From assembly GCF_013032505.1 (NCBI RefSeq), contig NZ_WQCG01000003.1:124001-188000 (forward strand): a stretch of DNA of 64,000 nt. Direction: 5' to 3'. The position numbers and the translations under genes were made by a program. The DNA comes from Ruegeria atlantica. GTDB lineage: Bacteria > Pseudomonadota > Alphaproteobacteria > Rhodobacterales > Rhodobacteraceae. Within the stretch, counting starts at the first letter, position 1, and each line of letters starts with the position of its first letter. The notes beneath the pieces were generated by a model, which was not told the DNA's origin, did not search any database, and saw only the letters and a program-made list of their open reading frames with translations. Shown here piece after piece: positions 46,054-55,721 of the stretch.

Positions 46054-47160
46054 TCAGTTTTGCTCAGGCTCGTTGCCAAGGCCCGTCAAACCAGCAAGTT
46101 GCGAAATCTCGGCCATCACCTGATCCGGGTTTCCAAGGCCCAGATCGCCCTCCAAATCATTCAATGCCGCTGAACTTATAGGCACAACGTCATGTGCTGC
46201 GTTTGATGGCATCGGGTCTGTCAGATCGTCCGGCACCGGCGCGTCGCTACGCGCCTCGAAAAACTCAGGCATTTCGGATTGTTCCAGTGCCTCAACCGAA
46301 ACACATTCGTTCAGCCGAACTGCGCGCATCCCTCCGCATTGTCCCAGACGTCCGATTGCAGCCCGGTTTCTATCGATGGTCAGGATTTCCGAGCGATCCA
46401 ACCGCGATCCGGCCAGAGGCAGAACATCCCCCACCGTCAGCCCGGACAGGGTTGCCAACGGCACTGACATCCGGCTGATCACTGTGTTTAATTCAGCTCG
46501 AAGAACCCCCGATGCTTGCTCGAGGTTCGGGCCGGCAGCAATCTGAATTGCATCGTCCGCCTCCTGCTCTGCCGGCATATCGGGCAACAGGACCGTGATC
46601 TGTCCCTGCCGCAGCCCACCGCCAAGCTCAACCGTCAGTTCAAACACGCGATATACGTCCTCGATCATAGCCAAAAACAAGGATCGTTGATCCGGTAACC
46701 GCGCCTGAAACTCAAACCCGGTAAGGCTGGATTGTTCGGCGGTCGTGTCAACCAACCCCGCGGCCTTGGTCAAAGCATCTTCGACCAGCGGCGCCACCAT
46801 AGCTGCATCCGTATCGGTGAATTCGCGCGCTGTTGGTGGGCTGGCCATAACCTCACCAATTGTCTGCACTTGTACGATCGCTGATGCGACCCCCAAATCT
46901 ACGCAAATCGCTGCGGACATTCCGTCCGCATTGCCCAGATGCAGCAACATCCAATCCACGTCAATCACTTCTGCCAGCGCGTCCGGATTTCTGTGAGACT
47001 GCTTGGCGCCGATCACCGACAGCGGCAACTGGAACCGATCTCCTGCAGATCTCGCAAAGGCCAGCCGAAGGGCCCGCAGAACAGAACGCGGCTTTTCACC
47101 CTGCTCTTCCTGTCCCGCGGAAAGTTTGCGCGCCAAAGCTGTACTGACGGACTGCGTCAT
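46054..47160 (-). CDS. FliM/FliN (SpoA-domain) family protein
   Basis: 368 residues. A SpoA/FliN-like region lies at about 220-300 (SRMSVPLATLSGLTVGDVL, then LAGSRLDRSEILTID), with a FliM-middle-like helical and sheet part before it and an acidic, Pro-rich tail. FliM/FliN form the cytoplasmic switch ring of the flagellar motor; no other flagellar genes are nearby, so its role as a motor part is inferred only from the domain. It converges on the sulfur operon (16-base gap). Confidence 0.72.
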   Translation of the reverse strand: MTQSVSTALARKLSAGQEEQGEKPRSVLRALRLAFARSAGDRFQLPLSVIGAKQSHRNPDALAEVIDVDWMLLHLGNADGMSAAICVDLGVASAIVQVQTIGEVMASPPTAREFTDTDAAMVAPLVEDALTKAAGLVDTTAEQSSLTGFEFQARLPDQRSLFLAMIEDVYRVFELTVELGGGLRQGQITVLLPDMPAEQEADDAIQIAAGPNLEQASGVLRAELNTVISRMSVPLATLSGLTVGDVLPLAGSRLDRSEILTIDRNRAAIGRLGQCGGMRAVRLNECVSVEALEQSEMPEFFEARSDAPVPDDLTDPMPSNAAHDVVPISSAALNDLEGDLGLGNPDQVMAEISQLAGLTGLGNEPEQN

Positions 47161-47237
47161 GCCGGATACCGAATTGAGTTTCTAAACCTGTTATCCGGTC
47201 TAACCCGTGGCGGGTTACCAATGTCTTTATGGCCGCG

Positions 47238-49916
47238 TCATTGCGCAGCTTGCCGATGCGCCATCGGAAGGCGGACGCGAAAGGCCGCTCCGCCCTGCCC
47301 GGGAAGATAGCTGATCTCACCACCCAAACGCTGCATGATCTCGCGACAGATGGCCAATCCCAGACCGGCACCACCCGCCTTGTCGCCACCGACACGGGCA
47401 AACTTTTCGAACACCATTGACTGCGCATCGGGTGGAATACCGCTGCCATTGTCCGCGAAATCGATGACAATCTGCCCCCCGACATCATGGGCCGAGATGG
47501 TCAGAACGGGTTCGTCCGCGTCGCAGTATTTCTGCGCGTTCGAAATCAGATTGATGAAAACCTGTCCAAGACGATCAAGGTCAGTGTGCAGCGGAATGCG
47601 CTCGGAAGGTCGCGAGCGGCGTACCTTGAGTTTCGGGTGCGACCCCGCCAAAGCGCTGGAGACCGCCCGATCCAGGATCGAACTCAAGGTATCCCCGCCC
47701 ATGTTCAGGTTTACACGGCCGCTTTCCAGTACACTCAGGTCCAGCAAATCGTCCAGCAAACGCGTCAACCGCAAAGCCTCATCATGGATGATCGCTGCGT
47801 AACGCGTTTGCTCTTCGGCACTCAGACCATCTGTATCGCGCATGATCTCGGAAAAGGCCCGAATTGAGGTCATCGGCGTCCTCAATTCATGACTGACTTG
47901 ACTGAGAAAGCCGTCCTTCTGTTCGGAAATCTGCGTCAGCTTGGTGTTTGCTTCTTGCAGTTGTCGCGCCGTGCGGCTGAGCTCGGCAGATTTGACTTCA
48001 AGCTGGCTGGAATACTCTAACAGTTCGGCCGACTCGTCCGCCACCGCAAGCAGGTCCTCGACAGAAACGGACGATCCACCGACAATCTGCCCGATCATCG
48101 CATGGGCCGTGGCTGCGCCGACCGAGCCGCTAAGTTCACGTTCCAGTCTTTCCAAAAACCCCGGCGTTGGCTCAGGCAGGCTTGACCGTCCACCTTGCGC
48201 TTCCGCCTCGTGCTGAAAGAACTCCTGCGCCGGGCCGGAGCCCAGAATGCGCTGTGTCATGATCATTAGGTCTTCGCTTTGCGCCACCGACCCGGTCCAG
48301 CCAGCCGGCGAGACCGAGTGATCAAAAACGTTGACGAACTGCGCACCCTGAAGGCGTTCCAACGGGCTGGGGAAGCTCAGCAAGGACGTGACGCAAAACG
48401 CGGCCGTATTCAAAGCCAACGACCACATAACCGAATGGACCATCGGGTCCATGCCTTCGATCCCGAACAGGGCACGCGGACGCAGCCAACCCCAACCGAA
48501 AAGGCCATTCTGCAACACCGAGTCGGGCATTATGGCGCCCCCCATCCCCGGCAGCAATAAAGTGTAGATCCACAGCACAAAGCCTACCGTCAGCCCGACC
48601 AACGCCCCGGTTCGAGTAGCCCCGCGCCAGAACAATCCGCCAACCAGCGCCGGCAAGATCTGAGAAATACCTGCAAAGGCCACAAGCCCTATCGACGCAA
48701 GAGCTGCCCCACCGCCCGACAAACGATAGTAGTAGTAACCCAACGCCATGATGACCGCGATGGACACGCGCCGCGCCAGCAGTACCACGTTTCGTACGTC
48801 ACCCGAGACGGAACCCGACCCCTCTTGCGTGCTTAGCCAGATCGGCATGACCAGATGGTTCGACACCATGGTCGACAAGGCCATGGCGGTCACGATGACC
48901 ATCGACGTTGCCGACGAAAACCCACCGATAAAGGACAGCATCGCAAGCCAGTCATTGCCTTGCGAAAGCGGCACTGTCAGGACGAACAGGTCAGGGTTCG
49001 ACCCTTCTGGCATCAAATCCAGGCCTACAACGGCGATGGGAACAACGAACAGGCTCATCAACAACAGATACAGCGGAAAGGCCCACGCAGCGGTTCTCAG
49101 ATGCCCTTCATCCGCATTCTCAACCACCATCACCTGAAACATCCTTGGCAAGCAGATGAAAGCAGCAGCGGACAGGAAGATAAATGTGGTCCAACGTCCG
49201 GCATCAACATTCCATTGCCCAATCTCTGAGGCGTCGATGCGATCCATAATCGGGCCAACCCCACCCGCAACGCCCCAAACGACAAAGATACCAACCGCAA
49301 GCAAGGCAAACAGCTTTACGACCGATTCCAGCGCAATGGCGGTGACGACACCGTGGTGCCGTTCGTTTGCGTCCAGATTTCGGGTGCCGAATAGAATCGC
49401 AAAGACCGCCAGACCTGCAGCCACCCAAAATACGCTGGAGCCTTCACGATAAAGGCCAGAAGGGTCAGCCTCGGCAAAGATGGAAAAGGAAAGGGTAATG
49501 GATTGCAGCTGCAGCGCGATGTAAGGCGTCCCACCCAATACGGCCAGAATTGTCACGCAAATGGCCAGCGTATTTGACTTCCCGTATCGCGATGAAATCA
49601 GGTCCGCGATGGATGTGACGCGCTGAGTACGCCCGACCCGCACCAGCTTGCGCAAACCCCACCACCAACTCAGCATCACCAGTGTTGGCCCAAGGTAAAT
49701 CGTAACGAACTCTAACCCGGACCGCGCAGCGTTTCCAACCGCGCCATAAAAAGTCCAGGCCGTGCAATAGATCGACAGGGACAACGTGTAGATCAACGGC
49801 GACCTTAACCAGGCCCCCCGGCCAGCAGCCGCCATCCGGTCCGCGGCAAATGCCACTCCGAACAACAGCACGACATAGCCGAGGCAAACAAGGATCAGGA
49901 CGTTTAGTGTGGCCAT
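47238..49916 (-). CDS. SLC5-type (sodium/solute symporter) sensor histidine kinase with STAC domain
   Basis: 892 residues. Residues 1-510 are a sodium:solute symporter domain with about 13 helices. Near 600-640 is a STAC-like helical bundle (LERELSGSVGAATAHAMI), then a coiled coil, HisKA with phospho-His 676 (SQVSHELRTP), and an HATPase domain (SNAQKY, DNGSGIP, GAGLGLAICRE). The layout is that of CrbS/CbrA kinases, which couple transport or acetate/histidine sensing to transcription. It is downstream of a small membrane protein, a receiver and a ScfR regulator, in that order. The start overlaps the small gene by 13 bases. Confidence 0.9.
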   Translation of the reverse strand: MATLNVLILVCLGYVVLLFGVAFAADRMAAAGRGAWLRSPLIYTLSLSIYCTAWTFYGAVGNAARSGLEFVTIYLGPTLVMLSWWWGLRKLVRVGRTQRVTSIADLISSRYGKSNTLAICVTILAVLGGTPYIALQLQSITLSFSIFAEADPSGLYREGSSVFWVAAGLAVFAILFGTRNLDANERHHGVVTAIALESVVKLFALLAVGIFVVWGVAGGVGPIMDRIDASEIGQWNVDAGRWTTFIFLSAAAFICLPRMFQVMVVENADEGHLRTAAWAFPLYLLLMSLFVVPIAVVGLDLMPEGSNPDLFVLTVPLSQGNDWLAMLSFIGGFSSATSMVIVTAMALSTMVSNHLVMPIWLSTQEGSGSVSGDVRNVVLLARRVSIAVIMALGYYYYRLSGGGAALASIGLVAFAGISQILPALVGGLFWRGATRTGALVGLTVGFVLWIYTLLLPGMGGAIMPDSVLQNGLFGWGWLRPRALFGIEGMDPMVHSVMWSLALNTAAFCVTSLLSFPSPLERLQGAQFVNVFDHSVSPAGWTGSVAQSEDLMIMTQRILGSGPAQEFFQHEAEAQGGRSSLPEPTPGFLERLERELSGSVGAATAHAMIGQIVGGSSVSVEDLLAVADESAELLEYSSQLEVKSAELSRTARQLQEANTKLTQISEQKDGFLSQVSHELRTPMTSIRAFSEIMRDTDGLSAEEQTRYAAIIHDEALRLTRLLDDLLDLSVLESGRVNLNMGGDTLSSILDRAVSSALAGSHPKLKVRRSRPSERIPLHTDLDRLGQVFINLISNAQKYCDADEPVLTISAHDVGGQIVIDFADNGSGIPPDAQSMVFEKFARVGGDKAGGAGLGLAICREIMQRLGGEISYLPGQGGAAFRVRLPMAHRQAAQ

Positions 49917-50218
49917 CGATCCGTCTCTGCCTCGGAATTGTCACTTCCAGCCATTCGTCTGGCCGCAAATCCAAAGATAAGGCTGATCACAATTAGCAAG
50001 GCCCAGCATGTGAAGATATACAGGATTGCCGAAGACAGCGGTACGCCGCCTTCAGGCGCGCCCTGGCTGGGCCAGAGCAGCGGAATAGCAACCAAAGCGG
50101 CCCCCAGAATGGGCAACAAGCGTGCCGCATCCATCAGCCTGCGGCGGCGATAGCCTTGACGCTCGAGAAATAGCGAAGGTCGGACCCCTGTGGGTTTACG
50201 ATCTTCGCCCGAATTCAT
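49904..50218 (-). CDS. small two-helix membrane protein beside the kinase
   Basis: 104 residues. A basic N-terminal 30 residues is followed by two transmembrane helices (about 32-50 and 62-88). Its size and place directly before an SLC5-type protein recall the small partner subunits of some SSS transporters, but the sequence does not prove it. It overlaps the receiver by four bases and the kinase by 13, so translation is coupled. Confidence 0.72.
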   Translation of the reverse strand: MNSGEDRKPTGVRPSLFLERQGYRRRRLMDAARLLPILGAALVAIPLLWPSQGAPEGGVPLSSAILYIFTCWALLIVISLIFGFAARRMAGSDNSEAETDRWPH

Positions 50219-50595
50219 GACCGGGTTGCCTGCGCGTGCAGGTCTCGCACTGCTGTCAGCACTTCGGCATTCGAAAACGGTTTTGTCATAAAGCGGCTGA
50301 CCCCGGCATTTTCGGCCATTTCCCGATCTCGCGATTGCCCGCGTGCAGTCAGCATCAATACTGGCAAATGTTGCATACCCTCAAGCTCGCGCAGGTCGCG
50401 CAGAATCTCCATTCCGCTCTTGCCGGGCAGCATAACGTCCAGAATGACCAGATCAGGGTCCGCCCCCTGAATGACCTGTAGTGCATCCGACCCTTCTGCG
50501 TGCGTTTCTACGTGCCACCCCTCTCGGGTCAGCAAAAATCGAATGGCCTCTGCGATGTTGGGCTCATCCTCAATTAACAGAACCTTGCGGCTCAT
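50215..50595 (-). CDS. stand-alone response-regulator receiver protein
   Basis: 126 residues, one CheY-like domain. Acidic pocket LLIEDEPN, phospho-Asp in LVILDVMLPGKSG, Thr in LMLTARG and Lys in FMTKPFS. No output domain. The kinase two genes downstream is its likely partner; output may be through protein contacts. It starts about 75 bases after the ScfR stop. Confidence 0.92.
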   Translation of the reverse strand: MSRKVLLIEDEPNIAEAIRFLLTREGWHVETHAEGSDALQVIQGADPDLVILDVMLPGKSGMEILRDLRELEGMQHLPVLMLTARGQSRDREMAENAGVSRFMTKPFSNAEVLTAVRDLHAQATRS

Positions 50596-50670
50596 ATGTT
50601 CCTTCCTCCCCGTGACGGGTTCCGTCCATGAACCTGTCGGCGTCAGCTTACGCGTTCTGTCAGGAAACTG

Positions 50671-51966
50671 TCAAAAACCTTCGCTCAAAATCGACGGCTC
50701 GCGGCGCGAAGTGCACGCGTCATTTGGGCAGACCCGGCAACTCGGGCCGACACGCGTCACAGGTTGCGCGTTCTGTGCCCCCTCATCCACCGACCGAACA
50801 AGCATAACCGAATGGTAAACAGGCGCATCGTCATAGCCCGAAACCATCTGCGGCCACGCGTAAGCATAACAGTCGAACTCGGCCGCCGTTCGCCCTAACT
50901 GAACAACGCGTTTGCGGATCGGGACCAATGGCCTGTTCAGCGCCTGAAAGACAGGCCAGAACGGGCACGCTTCGCCGAATCTCGGCATGGCGAAGCCCGG
51001 AACGGATTTACTGAACAGGATACTCCCAGAAGCGTCACAAACCACCAGCCCGGTTGGTCTGCTCAGATATCCGTCGGGCAATGTCGCCAGCCGCCGCAGA
51101 ACCGTGCCAACATCTACTGAAAACCGCGCGGCCAGAGCCAGCGGATCGGGGTCGGCCTCGGTCAGAGCCTTCTGCACTTCTTCCAGGGGCATGGCCCTGG
51201 CATCGGCCGCATAGATTTCCAGATGTCCTTTGGCCACGGTTCGCGCCGCGGCCGAATCCAGCGAGCTCAGGTCAATATCCGCGTCGGTTCCGCCGGTTTC
51301 GATGTGAGGAAAATGATAGCCGTTGGCCTGAAAGAACGCCTCGACATCCTCGGAGGGTACACCACGCCGGTCTTCAGCCATTTCAGAATCATCCAGATAC
51401 GCCACCAAAGACTTGGAACTGTCGGCCAGGCGTTCAGCATCCTGGTGCAGGTTGCGATGAAACCGATCGCGCCACTCGGGTTCGATTTCCTGCGTGTCGG
51501 CCAAAATTGCCGCCGTTGAACGAATCGCTGCAGCTGTGGACAGCACTTCATGCATCGACGCGGCAAGATGAGGGTCATGCGTCAGCCGGTCGGACAGGGT
51601 CTCGACCGTGCGCTCCAACGAGACGACCCGGCGGTGCATTTGGGCCAGCACGCCCGCCCATCCGGGAAACCGTCCTGCGAATTCCTCCAGCGCATCCACT
51701 TCGGCTTGCTGCCCCACTGCGTCTGCAGCTGCTTCGCGCAGCGCTGAGATCAGCGTCGCCTCAATCCCTTGGGTCAGCAGCGAAGGCTCAACAGCCAGCG
51801 CATTGGCGATATCCACCAGCAGCTTACCCCCAATCCGACGGCGATTGTGTTCGATCAGATTCAGATAAGATGCCGAGATGCCGACCTGCCTTGCAAGTTC
51901 GGCCTGCCGCAAACCTGCGATCTGGCGTCGTTCACGAATGCGGCTACCCGTCAGCGTATCGCGCAT
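50671..51966 (-). CDS. short-chain acyl-CoA regulator (RamB/PrpR/ScfR family)
   Basis: 431 residues. XRE-type HTH at about 8-62 (LRQAELARQVGISASYLN). A central all-alpha region follows, then the DUF2083-type C-terminal domain with conserved Cys (ACPFWPVFQ and CRVCPNDACTS), the place of the acyl-CoA-sensing and Fe-S-like region in PrpR. Family members (PccR of Rhodobacter, RamB and PrpR of mycobacteria) control propionate, acetate and glyoxylate genes through TTTGCAAA motifs. The prpE promoter in this window has such motifs. It seems to lead the operon with the receiver and kinase. Confidence 0.88.
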   Translation of the reverse strand: MRDTLTGSRIRERRQIAGLRQAELARQVGISASYLNLIEHNRRRIGGKLLVDIANALAVEPSLLTQGIEATLISALREAAADAVGQQAEVDALEEFAGRFPGWAGVLAQMHRRVVSLERTVETLSDRLTHDPHLAASMHEVLSTAAAIRSTAAILADTQEIEPEWRDRFHRNLHQDAERLADSSKSLVAYLDDSEMAEDRRGVPSEDVEAFFQANGYHFPHIETGGTDADIDLSSLDSAAARTVAKGHLEIYAADARAMPLEEVQKALTEADPDPLALAARFSVDVGTVLRRLATLPDGYLSRPTGLVVCDASGSILFSKSVPGFAMPRFGEACPFWPVFQALNRPLVPIRKRVVQLGRTAAEFDCYAYAWPQMVSGYDDAPVYHSVMLVRSVDEGAQNAQPVTRVGPSCRVCPNDACTSRREPSILSEGF

Positions 51967-52170
51967 GTTTTTTCACCCAATTCGCTCAATCGTTTTCAAA
52001 ACTCCCTTTAGATTTCTAGTTTTTAACTGGTAATTTTCATAGCCTATTTACAATCTTCACAGGCTTGACCACAAAATACCAAGACCTTTTGCCCCTGCGA
52101 CCGGCGCGCAATCCGCCAAATCTGCGTCCACCCTCTTCTAATTTTCCTGAAATCCTTGCACGATAGGCGA

Positions 52171-52707
52171 ATGAGCGATCCAGCTTTCGAATATGCCCCC
52201 ATCGGATTGGTCGAGTTGGAAAACCGCATCATCCGACGCTGCAATTTGCAATTCGCCCGCACCTTTGGCGGCGAAGAAGCAGAGTATCGCAACATGCCCC
52301 TATTGCACCTCTACCCTTCGGTCGCGGATTGGGAGAGGATCGGACAGCGCAGCCTCAAAGTTATGCAGGATACGGGATACTACACCGACGAACGGGTCAT
52401 GCGCCGACGCGACGGTGACCTCTTCTGGTGTCGGGCACGGGGTCGGTCTCTGACACCGGATGACCCGTTTCGCCACGGGATCTGGAGCTTCTCCGACATT
52501 TCGGAAGAACGCCCGTTGGTCGAGCTGACGACCCGCGAACGTGAAGTTGCCATCCTGTCGTGTCGCGGTTTGTCGGCCAAGGAAATCGGCGTCGAATTGG
52601 GGTTGAGTTACCGCACGATTGAAGCCTACCGAGCGCGTTTGCTCGAGAAGTTCGGCGCGCGCAAACTACCGGAACTTGTAGCAAAACTCTCGGGGATGCC
52701 GCTTTAA
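52171..52707 (+). CDS. PAS-LuxR transcriptional regulator
   Basis: 178 residues. The N-terminal 100 form a PAS fold (YAPIGLVELENRIIRRCN to the GIWSFSDISEE end); the C-terminal 60 are a LuxR HTH (LTTREREVAILSCRGLSAKE, then YRTIEAYRARLLEKF). PAS ligand unknown. The ATG at 52171 is preceded by a weak AGG; TTG 52156 is an alternative. Divergent from the ScfR gene with about 200 bases between. Confidence 0.82.
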   Translation: MSDPAFEYAPIGLVELENRIIRRCNLQFARTFGGEEAEYRNMPLLHLYPSVADWERIGQRSLKVMQDTGYYTDERVMRRRDGDLFWCRARGRSLTPDDPFRHGIWSFSDISEERPLVELTTREREVAILSCRGLSAKEIGVELGLSYRTIEAYRARLLEKFGARKLPELVAKLSGMPL

Positions 52708-52857
52708 TCCCCTTCCCCCTCGAAATATTGGTTAAAACCGTTATCTGACAGGCCGAGACTGCGCTTTTCATGACCGTGCGCATAGCTTATAACGCTGCGT
52801 AATCAGACCAAAGCCCGCGAGAACAGACGGGCCAAAGGGGAACCGTCGAGGACACTC

Positions 52858-53358
52858 ATGACAGATACCAAACACGAAGCGGATGTGGCATTCATCAAGG
52901 CACTGGCCGAACTGCTGCGCGAAAACGACCTGACCGAACTGGAAGTCATGCGCGAATATGGCGACGACGACAGCCTCAATGTCCGCGTCAGTCGCATGTC
53001 GCAAGTCGCACCCGCCCCTGTTCAGGTGGCCGTACCCGCAGCGGCACCAGCACCGGCAGCCGCGCCCGCGGCAGCAGCTGCACCTGTCGAGGCCCCGGCA
53101 GCACAGGAAGATCCAGCCAGCCACCCGGGTGCTGTCACCTCGCCCATGGTTGGAACCGTTTATATGCAGCCCGAACCTGGCGCACCTTCCTTCATCAGCG
53201 TCGGCGCATCGGTGTCCGAAGGTGACACCCTGCTGATCGTCGAAGCGATGAAAACCATGAACCACATTCACGCACCTAAATCCGGAACCATCAAACGCAT
53301 TCTGGTTGGTGATGGTGACGCGGTGGAATTCGGCACCCCTCTGGTCATCGTTGAGTAA
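52858..53358 (+). CDS. accB: acetyl-CoA carboxylase biotin carboxyl carrier protein
   Basis: 166 residues. An N-terminal helical region, then a Pro/Ala linker at about 50-85, then the biotinyl domain with the biotin Lys in VEAMKTMNH near residue 132. It carries carboxybiotin between AccC and the carboxyltransferase for malonyl-CoA synthesis. AccC follows after nine bases. The 150-base upstream gap has no gene. Confidence 0.96.
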   Translation: MTDTKHEADVAFIKALAELLRENDLTELEVMREYGDDDSLNVRVSRMSQVAPAPVQVAVPAAAPAPAAAPAAAAAPVEAPAAQEDPASHPGAVTSPMVGTVYMQPEPGAPSFISVGASVSEGDTLLIVEAMKTMNHIHAPKSGTIKRILVGDGDAVEFGTPLVIVE

Positions 53359-53367
53359 GGCAGTCCC

Positions 53368-54717
53368 ATGTTCGACAAGATCCTGATTGCCAACCGAGGC
53401 GAGATCGCCCTGCGCGTCATCCGCGCCGCGCGCGAGATGGGGATTAAGACGGTTGCCGTCCATTCCACCGCCGACAGCGACGCAATGCACGTACGCATGG
53501 CCGACGAATCGGTCTGCATCGGTCCTCCGCCCAGCCCGCAAAGCTACCTATCGGTGCCCGCGATCATCTCGGCCTGCGAAATTACGGGCGCACAGGCGAT
53601 CCACCCCGGCTATGGCTTCCTGTCTGAGAATGCCGAGTTCGTTCAGATCGTCGAAGATCACGGCATCACTTTCATCGGCCCCACCGCCGAACATATCCGT
53701 GTCATGGGAGACAAAATCACCGCCAAGGACACGATGAAAGCGCTGGGCGTTCCTTGCGTCCCAGGCTCGGACGGAGGCGTTCCCACGCTGGAGGATGCCA
53801 AGCGCATCGGTGAAGAATTCGGCTATCCCGTCATCATCAAAGCCACGGCAGGCGGCGGTGGTCGCGGCATGAAAGTCGCGCAGACCGCTGATGAGATGGA
53901 AAGCGCGTTCATGACCGCGCGGGCCGAAGGCAAAGCCGCCTTTGGTAATGACGAGGTCTATATCGAGAAATACCTGACCACGCCGCGGCATATCGAAATT
54001 CAGGTCTTTGGCGATGGCAAAGGAAAGGCCGTCCATCTGGGCGAACGCGACTGTTCGCTGCAACGTCGCCATCAGAAGGTGTTTGAAGAGGCTCCCGGCC
54101 CCAGCATCACCCCGGAAGAGCGTGCCAAGATCGGTAAAATCTGTGCAGATGCGGTTGCCAAGATCAACTATATTGGCGCAGGAACCATTGAGTTCCTGTA
54201 CGAGAATGGCGAGTTTTACTTCATCGAGATGAACACTCGTCTGCAGGTGGAACACCCTGTGACCGAAGGCATCTTCGGCGTCGATCTGGTGCGTGAGCAA
54301 ATCCGTGTTGCCGCAGGCGAGCCGATGTCGTTTGGTCAGGACGATCTTGTGATCAACGGCCACGCCATCGAAGTTCGGATCAACGCCGAAAAGCTGCCGA
54401 ACTTCTCGCCCTGTCCGGGCAAGATATCGGCCTATCATGCCCCCGGCGGTCTGGGAGTGCGTATGGATTCGGCGCTGTATGACGGGTATTCGATTCCGCC
54501 CTACTATGACTCGCTGATTGCCAAGCTGATCGTACAGGGCCGCGACCGGGCCGAGGCCTTGGCACGTCTTGAACGCGCACTGGGTGAGTTGATCGTGGAC
54601 GGTATCGACACAACTGTGCCGCTGTTTCACGCGCTGCTGCAAGAGCCGGATATCCACAACGGTGACTACAATATTCACTGGCTGGAACACTGGCTCGCGG
54701 CGAATATGGCCCAATAA
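53368..54717 (+). CDS. accC: acetyl-CoA carboxylase biotin carboxylase subunit
   Basis: 449 residues of ATP-grasp fold, full length. N-terminus [23 protein letters not shown] loop [12 protein letters not shown], catalytic [12 protein letters not shown] and the [14 protein letters not shown] motif. It carboxylates biotin on AccB using ATP and bicarbonate. A hairpin at 54725 separates it from aat, which may still be read through. Confidence 0.97.
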   Translation: MFDKILIANRGEIALRVIRAAREMGIKTVAVHSTADSDAMHVRMADESVCIGPPPSPQSYLSVPAIISACEITGAQAIHPGYGFLSENAEFVQIVEDHGITFIGPTAEHIRVMGDKITAKDTMKALGVPCVPGSDGGVPTLEDAKRIGEEFGYPVIIKATAGGGGRGMKVAQTADEMESAFMTARAEGKAAFGNDEVYIEKYLTTPRHIEIQVFGDGKGKAVHLGERDCSLQRRHQKVFEEAPGPSITPEERAKIGKICADAVAKINYIGAGTIEFLYENGEFYFIEMNTRLQVEHPVTEGIFGVDLVREQIRVAAGEPMSFGQDDLVINGHAIEVRINAEKLPNFSPCPGKISAYHAPGGLGVRMDSALYDGYSIPPYYDSLIAKLIVQGRDRAEALARLERALGELIVDGIDTTVPLFHALLQEPDIHNGDYNIHWLEHWLAANMAQ

Positions 54718-54724
54718 TACCACT

Positions 54725-54752
54725 GGACCAGAGGGCACTTGCGCTCTGGTCC
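54725..54752 (+). terminator. hairpin between accC and aat
   Basis: GGACCAGAG and CTCTGGTCC form a perfect nine-base-pair stem with a ten-base loop, followed by CCCAAG rather than a T-tract. It may attenuate rather than stop transcription, since aat begins 14 bases later without an evident promoter. Confidence 0.5.
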
Positions 54753-54765
54753 CCAAGTATCGCGC

Positions 54766-55398
54766 ATGAGCCTGACCCCTGAACTTTTGCTACACGGCTA
54801 CTCCATCGGAATTTTCCCGATGGCCGAACACAGGGATGACCCGGAATTGTTTTGGGTCGATCCAAAGTATCGTGGCGTCTTTCCGTTAGATGGCTTTCAT
54901 ATATCGCGCAGCCTTGCACGCCGCATTCGAAAGTCAGACTTTTCCATAACCATCAACCGCGATTTCGCCGGAGTGGTGGATGGATGCGCCGATCGGGCGG
55001 ACACATGGATCAATGCCGAATTGCGTGGTCTGTACCAGAAACTCCACCTCGCCGGTCGGGCCCATTCTCTAGAGGTCTGGGACGAAGACGCATTGGTCGG
55101 TGGCGTCTACGGCGTTGCGCTGGGCGCTGCGTTTTTTGGCGAAAGCATGTTTTCACGCCGAAAAGACACTTCAAAGATCGCTCTGGCCTATCTGGTAGAT
55201 CGCCTGCGCCAAACCGGATTTCGCCTGTTTGACACGCAGTTTTTGACCGCTCATCTGGCTTCTTTAGGAGCCATTGAAATTCCGCGATCGCAATACCGAA
55301 ACGCATTGGAAGAAGCGATCAACGCAAGTGCAGATTTCGCGGCAGAGGTGCCTCAATCACCCGACGGAGTGATACAGCGGATCACCCAGACGTCATAA
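54766..55398 (+). CDS. aat: leucyl/phenylalanyl-tRNA-protein transferase
   Basis: 210 residues. Family N-terminus LLLHGYSIGIFPM, then WVDPKYRGVFPLD and VYGVALGAAFFGESMFSR. It adds Leu or Phe to Arg/Lys N-termini for ClpAP degradation (N-end rule). The ATG at 54766 lies inside a slightly longer frame from 54739. Its 3' end overlaps the end of the convergent DUF2155 gene by 46 bases. Confidence 0.94.
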   Translation: MSLTPELLLHGYSIGIFPMAEHRDDPELFWVDPKYRGVFPLDGFHISRSLARRIRKSDFSITINRDFAGVVDGCADRADTWINAELRGLYQKLHLAGRAHSLEVWDEDALVGGVYGVALGAAFFGESMFSRRKDTSKIALAYLVDRLRQTGFRLFDTQFLTAHLASLGAIEIPRSQYRNALEEAINASADFAAEVPQSPDGVIQRITQTS

Positions 55399-55721
55399 CG
55401 CGCGTGGTCCAGCGCGTTCAAAGCGGGCGACGTGGCGATCATCCAACCGTCAAACAGTTGATCCGTCCTGCCTTTTTCCCAGATAGTCAGATACGCAAAC
55501 GCATCACCGGTCGGGTTGTCCGCCGGGTAACGGCAATCACCCAAGGCCACATCCAAGCCAAAAACCGGCTGTGTTTGACCATTCCGCATTTCAACATCAA
55601 CCGTCTGACCGCTGACCTTGTCCAGACCGCGCAGCATTGCACCCGGGCCAGACTGGGCTTTTTGCTGGCCCGTGGCCCCCGTCGCGGCCAGCAACGCGGC
55701 AATCAGGGCAATCCTCTTCAT
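55353..55721 (-). CDS. DUF2155 secreted protein
   Basis: 122 residues with a signal peptide (RIALIAALLAATGATGQ). The DUF2155 core includes LRGLDKVSGQTVDVEM, a paired Cys in GDCRYP and VIRCI, and FDGWMIATSPALNALDH. Function unknown; the gene is regularly beside mlaD/NDUFA12-like genes in Alphaproteobacteria. Start overlaps the mlaD stop by four bases. Confidence 0.88.
   Translation of the reverse strand: MKRIALIAALLAATGATGQQKAQSGPGAMLRGLDKVSGQTVDVEMRNGQTQPVFGLDVALGDCRYPADNPTGDAFAYLTIWEKGRTDQLFDGWMIATSPALNALDHARYDVWVIRCITPSGD

Noticed and set aside
53548-54756. A 402-codon minus-strand frame opposite accC
   Set aside because: It is antisense to a conserved core gene and has no recognisable domain.
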